DNA of 64,000 bases from NCBI GenBank assembly GCA_030544215.1, contig JARZZO010000010.1:54601564-54665563 (forward strand). Reading direction: 5' to 3'. Every line of letters begins with the position of its first letter. Positions within the stretch are counted from its first letter, which is position 1. A program made the translations under genes and the position numbers. This DNA comes from Zantedeschia hybrid cultivar (Eukaryota; Streptophyta; Magnoliopsida; Alismatales; Araceae). Below the pieces are notes generated by a model that had not been told where the DNA came from, made no database searches, and saw only the letters and a list, made by a program, of their open reading frames with translations. Positions 35,724 through 46,228 of this stretch are shown piece by piece.

Positions 35724-36394
35724 ATGGCGCCCCCCAGAACCCTCCTCCTTCCCCTCATCCTCCTCCTTTCCATCACCTTCTTCCCTTCTTCCTCCTCCTA
35801 GTCTCCATCTTCGTCTCCCTGGCGGCGCTCGCCAAGTCCGGCGACACCGTCCGCATCCGCTGATCGGGCGTGGAGGACCCCTCCGACCTCGACTGGCTCG
35901 GCATCTACTCGCCCCCCAACTCCTCCCACGCCGACTTCATTGGCTGTCTTCCTCTCCTCTGTTGCCGGCTGGCGGTCGGGGTCCTGCTGGGTTGACCTCC
36001 CACTTGTCAACCTCCGCTCCAACTGCGCCTTCTGCATTTTCCGGTGGATGCACGATGAGGTCGACCTCAAGCACCTCGACCAGGACCAAAACCCGACCCC
36101 AAGCACGCGGCACCTGCTGGTAGCATCGGCCCAATGTACCCGAGCAGATCCACCTCGAGTTCACCGATCAGGAGGACGAGATGTGGGTGATGTTTGTGAC
36201 GGGGGGCGGAGAGCTTTGTGAAGTACGGGTTGGAGAAAGGAAGCTTGGATGCGACGGTGGGAACGGGGGTGGCGAGGTATGAGCAGTCGGACATGTGTGA
36301 TTCCTCGGTGAAAACCAGCGAGTGGAGAGATCCTGGGTTCATACATGATGGGGTCACGAGGAATTTGGAGAAGGGGAGGAAGTATTATTAGCAG

Positions 36395-37389
36395 GTAAGA
36401 GATTAATTTCTTGGTTTATTAACTTGTTCTTGTTGTTGTTGTTTCTGGTTAGCTTCATGGATTAAAAATTCTTTTATTTTTAGTGTTTATAAGAGAACTC
36501 ATACTGCTATTCCCTTTTTTCCCAATTCGTTGGATATTATGGTTGGGCAAGAAATATCTTGGTTGTTAACTTGTTATAGAGACATGTAGCAAACCACAAT
36601 GTTCAGAACCTTTGTTTCCACCACCAATCGCAGTGTTCCACAATCTAGAGTAGGGGAAAGGTCTGCAAATTGAATCATTATGGATTCAGCTAATATTTTT
36701 AGTGGTATTCCACCTTACAACTCTGCTTAGCCCTTTGGGATATCAAATTTGGAGCACACTGGAAGGCGGCAGGCCCTCTAATTATGGCCCAAATCCATGT
36801 AATGTTAGTAAAATTTCTCTTGATTCACACTTTATTGCCTAAGAAAAGGTGGCAATGGCTGTGCAAAAGCAGAAAAAAGATGTAGAAGAGAACATACAGA
36901 AGAAGATGGATTGTGGAAAAAAATGTTGGCCTTAAGAGTTAAGTTCATGAATCCAGCGTACTGCATGGTAGTCAGCATTATTCAGATCAATCTTATTTGT
37001 TTTATGCAATCCTCAAGCTGGACCATTCATTTTTCTCTCTTTTATGGCTGTTAATCGAACTGGATTGAGTTATAGATAGGCTTTCTCGTAAGAGAGCATA
37101 GGGCTTTCCAACCAAGGCAATTTGGTAGGGTCATGCAAAACATTGTAACTAAAATTGATTATTTGGAATATGGATGAGAATCTTTTTTCCTACTAACCTC
37201 GTGTATAGTTATGTCTTCAGTGAATTTGACACAAATTTTTTAAGGGAAGCTGCCTCCTTCCTACCAAGGATTTTATATCTGGAAAAATTAACAGATCGAG
37301 AATAATTGTACTTGGTATTAGGACTCCTCTGGCTATCCATGAAGACTAGAAACCAAATTTTCATCGGCGAATATTTTGGGAACAAGACT
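36395..37389 (+). other. Left part of PAP pseudogene intron
   Basis: Ordinary intronic sequence between the donor at 36395 and the start of plastid-like sequence. No feature recognised. Confidence 0.6.
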
Positions 37390-37404
37390 ATCACCGGGGA
37401 AGAA

Positions 37405-37789
37405 ATCCCATGGACCGCATTTCGAATTCGATAAATGTATTGCTTGTGAAGTATGTGTTTGTGTATGTCCTATAGATCTACCCGTTGTAGATTGGAGATT
37501 AGAAACAGATATTAAAAAGAAACAATTACTTAATTATAGTATTGATTTCGGGGTCTGTATATTTTGTGGTAACTGTGTCGAGTATTGTCTAACAAACTGT
37601 TTATCAATGACTGAAGAGTATGAACTTTCTGCTTATGATCGTCACGAATTGAATTATAATCAAATTGCATTGGATCGGTTACCAATATCAATAATAGGAG
37701 ATTACACAATTCAAACAATTATGAATTCAACTCAAATCAACAAAACAGACAAGAATAAACCTCTTCATTCAAAGACGATTACCAATTAG
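37405..37789 (+). pseudogene. ndhI: ndhI, 5'-truncated plastid copy
   Basis: NdhI carries the two 4Fe-4S clusters of the chloroplast NDH complex in thylakoids. The open frame preserves FEFDKCIACEVC and a second cluster motif CIFCGNCVEYC, ending in TAG at 37787. About the first third of the gene is missing. Two residues differ from the usual motif: CVRVCP has become CVCVCP and CPTNC has become CLTNC, each explained by a C-to-T change. It lacks a plastid promoter and its start, so it is not expected to function in the nucleus. Confidence 0.9.
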
Positions 37790-38497
37790 TATTAGTGAGA
37801 TCCTTTTTTTGATATATTTGATTATATTTGATATATATTTGTTGATTTGATATATATATATATATATATTATTTGTATATATTATATATTTTATATATAT
37901 TATGTTTTATATATTATATTTGATATATTTGAGATATTGAAATTTTAAGATATTGAGATATAATAACATAATTAATAAATAATATAATTAAATTAATAAA
38001 TAATATAAATAAAAAAACATAACATAACATAATATAATACATAATATAATAAGTAATATAATATATAGGTAACATAATATTATATATTATATATATTATT
38101 GTATATTATAATATATATATATTATATATATATATTATACTGTTATACTATATTGTATGTTATATATGTATTATTTATAATATGTTTATATTATAATATG
38201 TATTAAATGTTAATAATAAATAATATAAAAATATAAAAAATTATATTAATAGTAAATATAGTTAGTTAATATAATAAATAATATTATTATATTAAAAATA
38301 TAATAAAAAATATAATAAAATAAATATATCTACATTAATCCAATACAATACATAAACTCACACAACATTAAATTAAAATCCAACTCCATTAGATATGTAG
38401 CATATACAAGAAAAAAAAAAGGATAACTTTTTCTACTGGATTATTAAAAAAGGTCATAAAATTTTTTAACTTATCTATATTTTGTACATTATATATA
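37790..38497. other. AT-rich ndhI-ndhG spacer
   Basis: About 700 bp made almost entirely of TATATA, AATATAAT and TTATATAT runs, including a long TA stretch at 37850-37870. No gene. It is longer than the ndhI-ndhG spacer I would expect in most angiosperm plastomes. Confidence 0.7.
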
Positions 38498-39027
38498 ATG
38501 GATTTAACTGGACCAATACATGATATTCTTATAGTATTTTTGGGATTAGCTCTTATATTAAGGGGCTTAGGAGTAGTTTTACTTACAATCCGATTTATTC
38601 TGCCTTTTCTTTGGGATTGGTTCTTGTTTGTATATCCTTATTCTATATTCTATTGAACTCCTATTTTGTAGCTGCTGTACAGTTCCTTATTTATGTGGGA
38701 GCTATAAATGTCTTAATCATATTTGTTGTGATGTTTTTGAAGAGTTCAAAATATTCCAATGATTTCTATCTTTGGACCGTGAGAGATGGGATCACTTCGC
38801 TAGTTTGTACAAGTATTCTTTTTTCACTAATTATTATTATCCCAGATACATCATGATACAGGATTATTTGGACTACAAAATCAAACCACATTATAAAGCA
38901 GGACCTTATAAGTAATGTTCAACAAATTAAGATTTATTTATCAACAAATTTTTTTCTTCCATTTGAACTAATTTCTATAATTCTTTTAGTTGCCTTGATA
39001 GGTGCAATTACTATGGCTCGTCAATAA
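38498..39027 (+). pseudogene. ndhG: ndhG, frameshifted plastid copy
   Basis: NdhG is a membrane subunit of the chloroplast NDH complex. The sequence begins MDLTGPIHDILIVFLG at 38498 and ends ALIGAITMARQ with TAA at 39025-39027, full length but 530 nt, one base short of 177 codons. The frame is lost near 38590 (an apparent one-base deletion in an A run) and resumes at 38611 with GLVLVCISLFYILLNSYF. A TGA lies where intact copies have TGG (after IIPDTS). Both lesions make it non-coding. Confidence 0.9.
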
Positions 39028-39395
39028 TAAAATAATAATTAGTATTATATAATAAATACTTAAATACTAAATACTTAGCTTAGTATTAATAAAATACTTA
39101 AGATTAGCACTCCAAAAAAAATAGGCTTTTTTGTCATGTGTTATTGTCAGGACATTTCCCTTCAAATCAAATATATTTTGATATTTATAGTTCATATATG
39201 AATGATATTAATCTCAGAGACCTGTATATAAAAAGTATTCTAAGGTATTTCATTCTACCTTTTCTTCTATCTCTTCTATCATGAATGCTTTCTTTTGTCC
39301 TGGAATTATGACTCTCTGAAAATTTTATTTTAGAAAAACCTTAAAGCAGTTGAATTGTTTGTTGAAATCAATTGAGATTGATAAGGAGTTAGTCA
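39028..39395. other. ndhG-ndhE spacer
   Basis: AT-rich plastid spacer of 368 bp. No gene seen. Confidence 0.7.
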
Positions 39396-39701
39396 ATGAT
39401 GTTTGAGCATGTACTTTTTTTGAGTGCATATTTGTTTTCTATCGGTATTTATGGATTGATCACAAGTCGAAGTATGGTTAGAGCACTTATGTGTCTTGAG
39501 CTTATACTAAATTCGGTTAATATTAATCTTATCACATTTTCTGACTTGTTTGATAATCGACAATTAAAGGGAGATATTTTCTCGATCTTTGTTATAGCTA
39601 TTGCAGTGGCTGAAGCAGCTATTGGTTTAGCTATTGTTTCGTCGATCTATCGTAACAAAAAATCAACGCGTATCAATCAATCAAATTTGTTGAGTAAATA
39701 G
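39396..39701 (+). CDS. ndhE: ndhE, intact open frame of plastid origin
   Basis: NdhE (NuoK-like) is a small three-helix membrane subunit of the thylakoid NDH complex. The frame is complete at 101 codons, from MMFEHVLFLSAYLFSIGIYG to NLLSK and TAG, with no lesion, and three hydrophobic segments are evident. Its neighbours ndhI and ndhG are broken and the block lies in a nuclear intron, so it is probably an unexpressed NUPT that has not yet picked up a stop. A young insertion, or chance survival of a short gene, would explain this. Confidence 0.85.
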   Translation: MMFEHVLFLSAYLFSIGIYGLITSRSMVRALMCLELILNSVNINLITFSDLFDNRQLKGDIFSIFVIAIAVAEAAIGLAIVSSIYRNKKSTRINQSNLLSK

Positions 39702-40260
39702 TCCTATCCTAATGATATGACTAAATTGTAATCAATAATTATATACATATAATTTAATACTCATAAATAGAATATAAAATAAAATAAATTTAAAATACAT
39801 ATTATATACTAATTACATTACATATTATATATTAATTACATATGTCAAGATAATAAATAAAATACAAACAAATCATATATATAATATACATAATTAATAT
39901 ATATATATAAATTAATATAATACATATAAAAAATAATTAAATATTTTTTTTATTTTTAAATATTTTTTATAACGACTAAAGTAATATTTGTAATTAACTA
40001 TATATTTACAATATTACAATCTAACTATATATTTACAATATAACTAACTAAAGTAAGATTTACAACTATTTTTATATCCTATATATTTATTTATTTTTAT
40101 ATTTTTTATTGTAGTAATTCTTTATATTGCAATAATCAATATTAAAAATTTTATAAAAATTTTATAAAATATTAAATATTAAATATATTGTATATATTAT
40201 TATTAATATGAAATATTAATATTAATATAAAATAGTATATACATATGTTGTAAATATTGT
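39702..40260. other. AT-rich sequence after ndhE
   Basis: Almost only A and T, with TTACAATATAACTA-type repeats around 39990-40050. No psaC is found. The junction back to ordinary intron sequence is near 40260-40300. Confidence 0.6.
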
Positions 40261-41730
40261 ATGGATAAGTAATGTATAATTAGTGTGAAGGGATGTTTTT
40301 ACCCACCCAAAAGTCATATAACCCGTGACCTACTTTTGGGAGGTCATTCTATACCATCCAGCCTACAGGCCAGTGTTCCACTTACCATTTTGAGTTACTT
40401 ACATGAGTCAACAAGGAATCTCAAGGTTTAGAAAATATTTAGTTCTATAAATCTTTATTGCTATACTCAATGCCATACAATTTTTTCCTGGTAACCTTGT
40501 TAATTAGTTCCATATATCTAAACTGTTTTCAAATCATTTTGAAGCTTAGGAATGTTGAGAACATGCATTATTTCTTATTAAGCTGCAATTAAAGGATGTT
40601 AGAGAAAACTGTTGCTGTGTCCTTGTCCCATGTCTATGAGGAGATGACTCGATGTGGATGACCTATTTTGTTTTGTCACCTCCATGGAATTTTTCTCAAT
40701 CACTTTTCCTCTGATAACCGGAGATGCCTGTATGCAGGTTGGTAGTGATGTAGGAGGCTGGAGTTCCACCTACAATTTTATGTCACGAGATAATGACTCA
40801 AACGAGACAATTGCCTTTCTATTTGGGGACATGGGGGCCTGGGCTCCATTTGCAACATTCCTCTGCTTACAAGAAGAGAGTAAATCAACTATTGAAGTGG
40901 ATAAGCCTGCCTTTGTTTCTAACATTGGGGACATAAGTTATGCCCGGGGTTGCTCTTGGCTGTGGGATGAGTTTTTCAATCAGATTGAACCCATTGCTTC
41001 GCAGGTGCCATACCATGTGTGCATTGGAAACCATGAGTATAATTGGCCACTACAACCATGGAGACCATCATGGTCTTATCGCTCATATGGGACAGATGGT
41101 GGTGGGGAATGTGGGGTCTCATACAGTCTTAAATTTAACATGTCAGGCAACATATTCGTGTGGACTTTTTTTATAATTGTTTAATGTACACAAATATTTG
41201 TCTTTTTTTTTTTCCCTTTTTGTACTCGTCTTTAATGACAAAAAGTATATAAGTCAGTTGAATCGAACACTTTGTATAAAGTATTATCATTTTAATCAAA
41301 TATAATTTGATTTGCACAAAGTCTCATTAATTGCACGAACATGTTGTTTTATTCGTATCAATATGTTATGTATGTGATTAAGTGTGGAACATGTTATTTT
41401 ATTTATACTAACAGATTGTGTATGTGACTAAGTGTAGAATAGGTTGTGTATGTGTCTAAGTATAAAATAGGTTCTGTATGTGTCTAAGTGTGGAACAAGT
41501 TGTGTATGTGATTAAATATGAAATAAGTTATGTATGTGACTAAGTGTGAAACATGTTATTTTATTTGTACGAATAAGTTGTATACGTGACTAAGTATAGA
41601 ATAGGTTATATGTGTACAAGTATATAATAGTTGTGTATGTGTTTAAGTGTGAAATAAGTTGTGTATATAACTAAGTGCGAAACAAGTTGTATAATTTATA
41701 TGAATATGTTGTGTATATAACTAAATATGG

Positions 41731-41747
41731 AACATTGTATACGTGCT
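41731..41747. repeat. Left 17-bp target duplication of LINE-B
   Basis: AACATTGTATACGTGCT, identical to 42705-42721. Confidence 0.92.
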
Positions 41748-42704
41748 CAACATTGCTCAGCATAAGGAGGCCTCGGGGGCAGAGGTTATGTCCCATCATG
41801 GCTCAGGTAATTTGAATTTGCATCTGAGAAGGCATCTAATTGATGTAGAGGTTAATGAGATCTCTAACTTAATACATCTCACTGCTAGCACTAGATTATG
41901 TCATGAGAGGAAAGATAGGAGAGTTTGGAGATGGAACTCTAAGGGTCAGTTTTCAGTTAAATATGCAGTTCAAATCTTAAATGATGGAGGGTGCAAAGTT
42001 TGGTGGAAGGAGTTAGTGTGGTCTAATTACGTTCCTAACAAGATTAAAGTTTTTTTATGGAAGGTGGCCTGGTATAGACTTTTGACAGAAAAGAGGGCCA
42101 AAATGCTACATATTTCAAGAAATTATTTATGCGATTATTGTGCTACTTTTGAGGAGGACCAATCATTTGTTACTGAACAGTAGTATTGTTATGATTCTGT
42201 GGAAGATTTTATGCAGATTATTTGGTATTCCCTGGGTGGATCATTTTTCAGTTTTGGAGCTGATAATGTGGTGGTCTGGGGCCTGTCATGTTCCAAGTCA
42301 GAAGCAATTTTGGCTTATCTTTTGTCCGGCTTTGCTTTGGACTATTTGGTGTGAAAGAAACAGGAGAAAATTCAATGATCAATATAGTAGTGCCATTGAA
42401 TTGTTAAAGATTACCTTTAATTGGGTGGAGGAGTGGGGTAGAGCAGCAAATATTTTCAATGAGGAATGTTCGGGTATTTTGCAAAAGGCTCGGCAGTAGA
42501 GGAGTTTGTTGTGTTGAGATCTTAGTTCTTGATGTCTACTTTATTTTCTTGATAAATCAGACCCTATGTATCCAAGTTTTTGTTTTTTAATTTTGTGTTG
42601 TGTTTAAGACTTGGTTAGGGGCTTGTCCTACTAAGTATGATCTGTGTTTTCTGGGTTCTCTTTGTACTACATAGAATTTTGACTTTCAGTCACCTTCTAA
42701 AAAA
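41748..42704 (+). mobile_element. 5'-truncated LINE (LINE-B) in the minisatellite
   Basis: A 957-bp 3' fragment of the same L1-like family as LINE-A. It encodes the zf-RVT-like end of ORF2 in two pieces, RRVWRWNSKGQFSVKYAVQ and SNYVPNKIKVFLWKVAWY in the first (from about 41743) and PALLWTIWCERNRRKF in the second (to 42499), with a frame change near 42160. The 3' end is AGTCACCTTCTAAAAAAAA. A perfect 17-bp duplication flanks it, so the insertion is comparatively recent and shows target-primed integration with early termination of copying. Confidence 0.92.
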
Positions 42705-42721
42705 AACATTGTATACGTGCT
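42705..42721. repeat. Right 17-bp target duplication of LINE-B
   Basis: AACATTGTATACGTGCT directly after the LINE A-run, exact copy of 41731-41747. Confidence 0.92.
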
Positions 42722-43329
42722 TAAGTGTGGAACATATTGTATATGTGACTAAGTGTAGAATAGGTTGTGTATGTGTCTAAGTGTGGAACATGTTATGTAT
42801 GTGCTTAAATGTGGAACGATTATTCTATTTATACGAACAAGTTGTGTAGTGACTAAGTATGTAATAGATTATGTGTGCTTAGATGTAAAACATGTTGTGT
42901 ATGTGTCTAATTGTGGAACAAATTTCGTATGCGACTCAGTGTGAAACATGTTGTATTATTTGTATGAACATGTTGAATATGTGACTAAGTACAGAACAAA
43001 TTGTGTATTTGACTATCTGTGGAACAGGTTGTGTGTCTATCTAAGTATGGAACATGTTGCGTATGTGATTTAGTGTGAAAGAGATTTTGTACGTGCCTAA
43101 GTGGGTCACAAGTGTGAAGTTTTTACTTGTAATAGGTGTTAGTTAAAATTATGTAATAGATTATATATTTGAACTTTCGACTTAAAACAAGTGTTCTTTA
43201 ACAGGTAACATGTGTGAAGTTTTGATTTAAACTAGGTGTTAGTTAAAATTGTACAATAGGTTACGTGTGTGAAGTTTCGACTTAAAATATGATTTTCTTC
43301 AAATCATGTATTACGTGTGTAAACATTCT

Positions 43330-44450
43330 TATGTTAGACTTAGTTATAATTGTGCTATGACAAACTTCCATATCAAAAATAGATGGTTAATTAATTATAA
43401 CTAAATTACTTAAGTTAATTAATTGTATTGCATAATAATTGATTAATTAAAATAATATAAAAGATAATACTTAAGTTTAATAATATAATGCTTAACAAAG
43501 ATTAATTATTCATAAAAAATTAGGTCAATTACAATAACATAATATGTGACTTAACTATAATACTTAACTTAAATAATTATATAATACTATAAATGGCTCA
43601 TTCATATAACATAGTAATATAGCACTTAGATAATAAATTATTATGGTATAACACTTAATATTATAATATAATGCTTAGTTAATCATATAATAAGTAAATA
43701 ATTGACTTAAATATTAATATAATCTTCAATTTGAGTATCTAGATTAATTTAATATTAAGTTGACCTTAACTTGGTTGAGAAACTATTTGTATGTAAATAG
43801 GCTAACATGGTAATCAAGTTAATGAAAATACTTAAATTAATTAATTATATAACAATAGAGATATTCAATTATAATAATGTATTAAGATAATACTTAAATT
43901 AAATAATTATTCATAAAAATGTAGGGTCAATTAGAATAATATAATGTAACTTAACTATAATGCTTAAGTTAAATAATTATATAATACTATAAATAGTAAA
44001 TCATTATAACATAGTAATATAACACTTAATTAATCAATTATATTTATATTACACTTAGTTGCTTATTATAATAATATAATAAGTAAATACTTAACTCAAA
44101 TATTAATATAATCTTCAATTTAAGTATCCAGATTAATTTAATATTAACTTGACCTTAACTTGGTTGTAAAACTTTCCATACGTGAACATGCTAATATGCT
44201 ATTTAAGTTTATTAAAAGACTTAAAATTAATTAATTAATAATAGTAGTCATATTCAATTATAATAACATAATAAGATAATATTTAACTTAATTATTAATA
44301 AAAATATCGGGTTGATTATAATAATATAATATGAAGTACTATGAATGCCATATAACAATATAAAAAGTAAATACTTAACTAAAATATATTAGTATAATAA
44401 TATACTAATATAATACTTAAGATAAGTAATAATATATTACTGTACATGCT
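43330..44450. repeat. AT-rich tandem repeat, ~390-400-bp unit, ~2.8 copies
   Basis: The landmark TAATTATTCATAAAAA...GGTCAATTA recurs at about 43503, 43904 and, more diverged, 44289. GACCTTAACTTGGTTG recurs at about 43764 and 44152, 388 bp apart. The copies differ at many positions, so the array is old. Almost the entire unit is A and T with repeated TTAATTAATTA. Confidence 0.85.
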
Positions 44451-44920
44451 CATATATAATATTATAATACTCAATTAACTATATGCATATGTACATACTT
44501 CAATGAATAAAGAATAATATCTCAATAGGTTAAGTGTAGATCAATAAGGGTATGTTTGTAATTTTAAGCTTCTTAACTCACTTTTGACAATGGCGAGTCC
44601 TCTCAATTTGAGAGTTACCTCGGAATACCTCACTTTATCCAAAAAAATTAAATAGATACATGGGGGTTAATCTGATATAACTTATCCCTCGGGATCAATC
44701 TCTTTTTATCCTATCCCTCTATCAAAAAGTATCACGGGGAGGTCAAAAGTAAAGACCCACTGGGTTCGTAAGATCTTATCTGAACTTACTGAAGGTAAAT
44801 CACCTTTTTAGTACGAAGGTGAATAAACAAAAAATAGATCCGCCAGTAGTACATCTCATAATGGTGTGAAACGGTGCTATGCTAGATGGGTGCACTTGAG
44901 CCTGATGTCCAAACACGAAA
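44451..44920. other. Non-coding stretch between repeats
   Basis: Mixed sequence with TTATCCCTCGGGATC and TTATCCTATCCC phrases. No gene or boundary recognised. Confidence 0.5.
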
Positions 44921-45838
44921 GCCTGTTTGATTGCGGGTTAGCATGTGAATAACTCGGATTATCCCACTTCTTAGTCCATTTTGTAGTTTGATTGCGGGAT
45001 TAATCTATCTGAAGAGTTAGAGATTAGCCCATATATTAATGTTATATTTAAATATTAATAAATAATAAATATTATTAATAAAATATTATATTGATAAATA
45101 TATATTTATAAATATTAATTAATATTGATAATATTAATAAATATTATTGTGATTAATACATATTTAACAATATTAATACATATTGTTATGATTAATAAAT
45201 ATTAACTACTATTATTTTGATTAATAAATATTAGTAAACATTAATCATAATTAATTATTAATATAAATTTTATTATGCTCCATTTAAATAGTATTAAAAA
45301 TGTTAAGTAATAAATGTTAATTATTATTAACAATATTAATAAACATTATTAATAACCATTAATTCATATTATTAATAAATATTAATAAATATTAATTCAT
45401 AAACATTAATATTAATAATTATTAGTATGATTACTAAATATTATTTTGATTAACTAATATTAATTAACATTAATCAAAATTAATTATTAAAATAAAATTT
45501 ATTATGCTCCATTTACTAATAAGAAATTTGAATAAGAATTAACGTTAATCACAGTTTATTATTAATTTAAATAGCAATTATTTTTATTTTAATGTATAAA
45601 ACACACTTAATAATTATTTGAAAAGATAATGATAAAATTTATTATATTTGTAATTTTTAATAATAAAACTTATTTATATAAATTATTTAAATAAAAATTT
45701 TATGTACCTATCCTAAACGAACTTCCACTTTGAAATAGAAACTACTTATCCTAGAATAATAAAACGTGGATTAAATTCAGACTATCTTGATCGGGCTCCC
45801 ATGGGTTAACCCTTTCCCTATCCTGAAATCAAACAGGC
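44921..45838. mobile_element. Small TIR element (MITE-like, ~0.9 kb)
   Basis: GCCTGTTTGATT at the left end is perfectly inverted at 45827-45838, with a looser match further in. The GCCTGTTTG end resembles plant Harbinger/Tourist-type MITE ends. The interior is dominated by AATATTAATAAATATTA repeats. No clear target duplication, so the family is not fixed. Confidence 0.65.
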
Positions 45839-46228
45839 CCTTACTTATTTCTCGGTGATTGGTTTTCTCTGGCCCTGGTATCTGAAGCATAGGGGAGCGG
45901 TGGGGCTAAGCTGTTTTTAATTCCTTCAATACCGTTTAACGTGTTGAATCCATCTAATCAACATACTGAACATTATGGTGTCCTTGGTCACGTTCCCAAA
46001 TTTTAGTTAAAATCACCATTGGCAAACACAATTCCCATGTGCAAAAGAGAAAAGCACACAAGTTTAGATTGAAGAACCACACTGATGTCCTGCCATATGC
46101 TTGGCTTCGAGTCAGCAGAACTACCTGAATTGCTAGGGAGAATTCTTTCGAACTACAAAGACCATGGAGGATTACTCAACTACTAATAATCATGAAACAC
46201 AGGTAATAAGCTTGGTTCCTATTTTCAG
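45839..46228. other. 3' flank of the unnamed minus-strand gene
   Basis: Probably 3' UTR and flank. No further gene seen. Confidence 0.5.

Larger units (their letters stand above)
37390..40260 (+). mobile_element. Nuclear insertion of chloroplast DNA (ndhI-ndhG-ndhE)
   Basis: Three plastid NADH dehydrogenase-like genes lie in the order and orientation they have in the chloroplast small single-copy region. The block sits in the intron of the phosphatase pseudogene, so it is a nuclear copy (NUPT). The left limit falls inside ndhI. The right limit is unclear because the sequence after ndhE is almost pure A and T until about 40260, and psaC is not reached. The spacers are long and AT-rich, either native to this plant's plastome or grown after transfer. 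Confidence 0.85.
35724..41151 (+). pseudogene. Purple acid phosphatase (PAP2/PAP9-like) pseudogene, two exons
   Basis: Exon 1 (35724-36394) keeps pieces of the N-terminal part in several frames: a signal-like MAPPRTLLLPLILLLS, then AKSGDTVRIR, DPSDLDWLGIYSPP, LPLVNLRSNCAF, FTDQEDEMWVMFVTG, WRDPGFIHDGV and NLEKGRKYY. Stops replace conserved tryptophan and tyrosine codons (TGA after TVRIR, TAG in the YYYQ motif) and frames shift repeatedly. Exon 2 (40738-41151) is open and carries the metallophosphatase motifs GDMG, GDISYARG and GNHEY. About ten residues are missing before DKPAFVSNIGD, and the sequence breaks off after KFNMSGN, so the later histidine metal ligands are absent. The intron has GT/AG borders at 36395 and 40737 and has received plastid DNA. 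Confidence 0.88.
41290..43115. repeat. Minisatellite with GTGTATGTGACTAAGTGTGG core
   Basis: The phrases TTGTGTATGTG, CTAAGTGTGGAACA and close variants recur every 25-60 bases across both sides of a LINE insertion (41290-41747 and 42705-43115). Units vary in length because ATTTATA-rich segments are added or lost. It starts about 140 bp after the break in the phosphatase exon. Confidence 0.85.

Noticed and set aside
39396..39701. ndhE as evidence that the window is chloroplast DNA
   Set aside because: ndhI and ndhG are broken and the block lies inside an intron with nuclear genes and retrotransposons on both sides, so it is a nuclear copy.
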